This document shows, in pieces, positions 62,193-64,000 of a stretch of DNA of 64,000 nt. Every line of letters begins with the position of its first letter. Positions within the stretch are counted from its first letter, which is position 1. The notes below the pieces were generated by a model. It saw nothing but the letters and a program-made list of their open reading frames with translations, was not told where the DNA came from and ran no database searches. This stretch comes from Henricia sp. BOLD:AAB3569. Lineage: Eukaryota > Echinodermata > Asteroidea > Spinulosida > Echinasteridae. The stretch spans positions 620,001 to 684,000 of the forward strand of contig JBBELK010000438.1 in NCBI GenBank assembly GCA_037783545.1, written 5' to 3'. The position numbers were made by a program, and so were the translations under genes.

Positions 62193-62780
62193 GTTGGAAC
62201 ATTGATATTTTCTTCCACGGCTGTAGTTATTTTTATGAAATTCTGCCACTCCTATGTTGCTATTATAGCAATAGATATCCACCATATTATCCACAGCACA
62301 TGTGTTACAACCCTATTAAAGTGAGAAAGGAATGTTTGTTTTTTGACCTTCCAAATAATTTTTTCACCTTTGAGAAATGTTGCATTATGCTAATGACGTT
62401 CATAGATTCACTCAACTAGTTTTTAAGTACATGTATTTTAAGGTATAGTACAAAGCTACAACATGAGGTTAAAGAAATGTCAAATAGCGTAGTGAGCTTG
62501 CAAATGTCCAACGGGCCAGCGGGTTTAGTTGGAACAAAATGAAGGGGGTTAGTTGGAACATGTTTCAACTTGCTCATAGGTGAAGGTAGTGCCTTTTGGA
62601 TAGACGTTTTAGTTTACTTTTTCACATTTTGTGCAAGAGAGATAACATTTTGCCGTTCACTTTAATCTATGAACTTGTACAGCTCGGCCTATACATTTTT
62701 TTGGTTCCCCATAAAGGCCAAAGGGAAAAATTTAAAGGCAAAAAATTGAAAAAAAATCCCTCCAAGGTTGTCAATTTGTT
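62193..62780 (-). repeat. Right arm of inverted repeat around exons 20-21
   Basis: Complement of 60112-60676; begins about 510 bp after exon 21. Confidence 0.85.
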
Positions 62781-64000
62781 TTTGTTTTTTTTGGTCATCT
62801 ATTTTTACAATCTTCTTGATAATTTAAAGTATTATTCTGGTTAGACCACATTAGCCCTCAAAATGAGAAATTCACCAACCAAGAATAATTTTGAAAAACT
62901 ATTGAAACAGAACAGTAAGTTGTGTTAGTGGACTTCTAATGTAAAGTATATAAATTGACTCATTTGTAACCTACCAACTGTACAAAAATAGTCATAAAGT
63001 TGCAAATTTTAATGATCCCAATTTGTTCTAAGTGGATTCTGATAGAGGAAGACATGTTCTATCAAGTCATTTTCATTTCGTTGATTTTCGGAATGATACA
63101 TTATTACAAAAATTGGGTCAAAGGTCACGATGACATATTAAAGGTCACGGTGACCTACTTTTCAAAAAAATTATTTTTGACAAAAGAATTGATTTGAGCA
63201 TGCAATTCTCATTATTTTAATACCAAATTTGCATATACTCGATGAAAATTGACATGGTTTTGACATATTTGTACCAAAATAGTGGTATTTCACTCTAAAA
63301 ATTTCCCACGCACGCGGTGTTTATTGTGTGGAAATGTCCGAGGGAAATGTCATGTTCGATTCTCACAGTCATGACATTACATTGCCAGTGATTCGATCGG
63401 GGGAACAGTTGTCTACGCTAGCAAGGATCGGGAAGACGGTGAAGAATGTTGCTAATCTGAATGATTAGATTCAGAAGTTGGACGGAGCATTATAGCTCCA
63501 TGGACGGGGTAAGGAATAGTGGTGATTGTTAGACATTCGGTTAGTAGCGATGGGGCAAGAGACACTACACTCAGGCTGACTGGTACGCGTCGAAACGGGA
63601 CGAAAAATGCTTCTTGTTGAGGTCATTTTCCTAGGATTTTGCTTTAATTGTCGGTGCTCCTGGATCTCTACTGAACAATATACATAAAGTAAGTTCTATC
63701 TGAGAATACAGAAAGGGAAAAATTGTGCAAATTCGTGCACTCAAAGTCTCAAAAACTGGGATTGAAAAAAAGTGAAATTCGACATGAAAATAGGCGCGTA
63801 CTCGGTCAGCTTGTTTACCTCTCGTCATTCGCCCCAGCGCTATCACGTTAGTCCAGAAAAGTCGTTTTTTATTTCATCCAGCAGCCACCGACTACAACTG
63901 ACTTCGGGATCGTTGGTTTATCGAGGCAAATTGCAAAAGTAGAGTGAAAAACAGTGAGAAATTTAGGGTGAACAAACACAAACAAACCGACAAAACAGTT
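62781..64000. other. Intron 21, no exon recognised
   Basis: 62781-63300 is A/T-rich. From about 63300 composition shifts to higher GC with no frame or repeat I recognise. No ABCA exon with a matching phase was found. Confidence 0.35.

Noticed and set aside
61683-64000. Further ABCA exons in the window
   Set aside because: No frame with ABCA membrane or NBD2 motifs and proper splice sites was found.

Overview
This is a eukaryotic, intron-rich window of about 40% GC. It carries one recognisable host gene and a dense set of transposable elements. The repeat content, the CpG-rich patches and the gene itself suggest a marine invertebrate, most likely a deuterostome such as an echinoderm or hemichordate. 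That is an inference from general character, not from a diagnostic marker.

Host gene. Twenty-one exons on the + strand (9189 to 61682) splice in frame to 1238 codons of a full-size ABC subfamily A transporter of the ABCA5 type. The order is N-terminal membrane helix, first extracellular domain, first membrane block, first nucleotide-binding domain (Walker A, Q-loop, LSGGQ, Walker B and H-loop all intact), linker, second extracellular domain and most of the second membrane block. All intron borders are GT-AG and all phases agree. The second nucleotide-binding domain must lie beyond position 64000. The 5' UTR and promoter were not found.

Layout. Positions 1-9188 are upstream DNA with a LINE 3' fragment and several hairpin elements. 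Intron 2 (10955-31297, 20.3 kb) is a stack of nested insertions: GC-rich repeats, a 2.6 kb inverted repeat with a SINE-like repeat inside, an 896-bp element with an 8-bp target duplication, a triple nest at 19.2-20.2 kb, a 1.37-kb TTAA-flanked element and a 3.2-kb element with ~0.95-kb inverted arms. It also holds a Ty3/Gypsy (Mag-like) LTR retroelement at 26113-30500. The retroelement's 5' leader is interrupted by an 823-bp, almost perfect palindrome flanked by a 9-bp duplication. The remaining introns carry three large minisatellites (introns 6, 8 and 17), tRNA-like SINE heads and many short hairpin elements (MITEs). Many MITEs have 3-bp TAA/TTA or CTG/CAG target duplications typical of PIF/Harbinger.

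How it works together. Only the transporter is clearly a functional gene. The retroelement and DNA elements are passengers, mostly non-autonomous. Two inverted ~570-bp repeats bracket exons 20-21 and could affect RNA folding of the transporter transcript.
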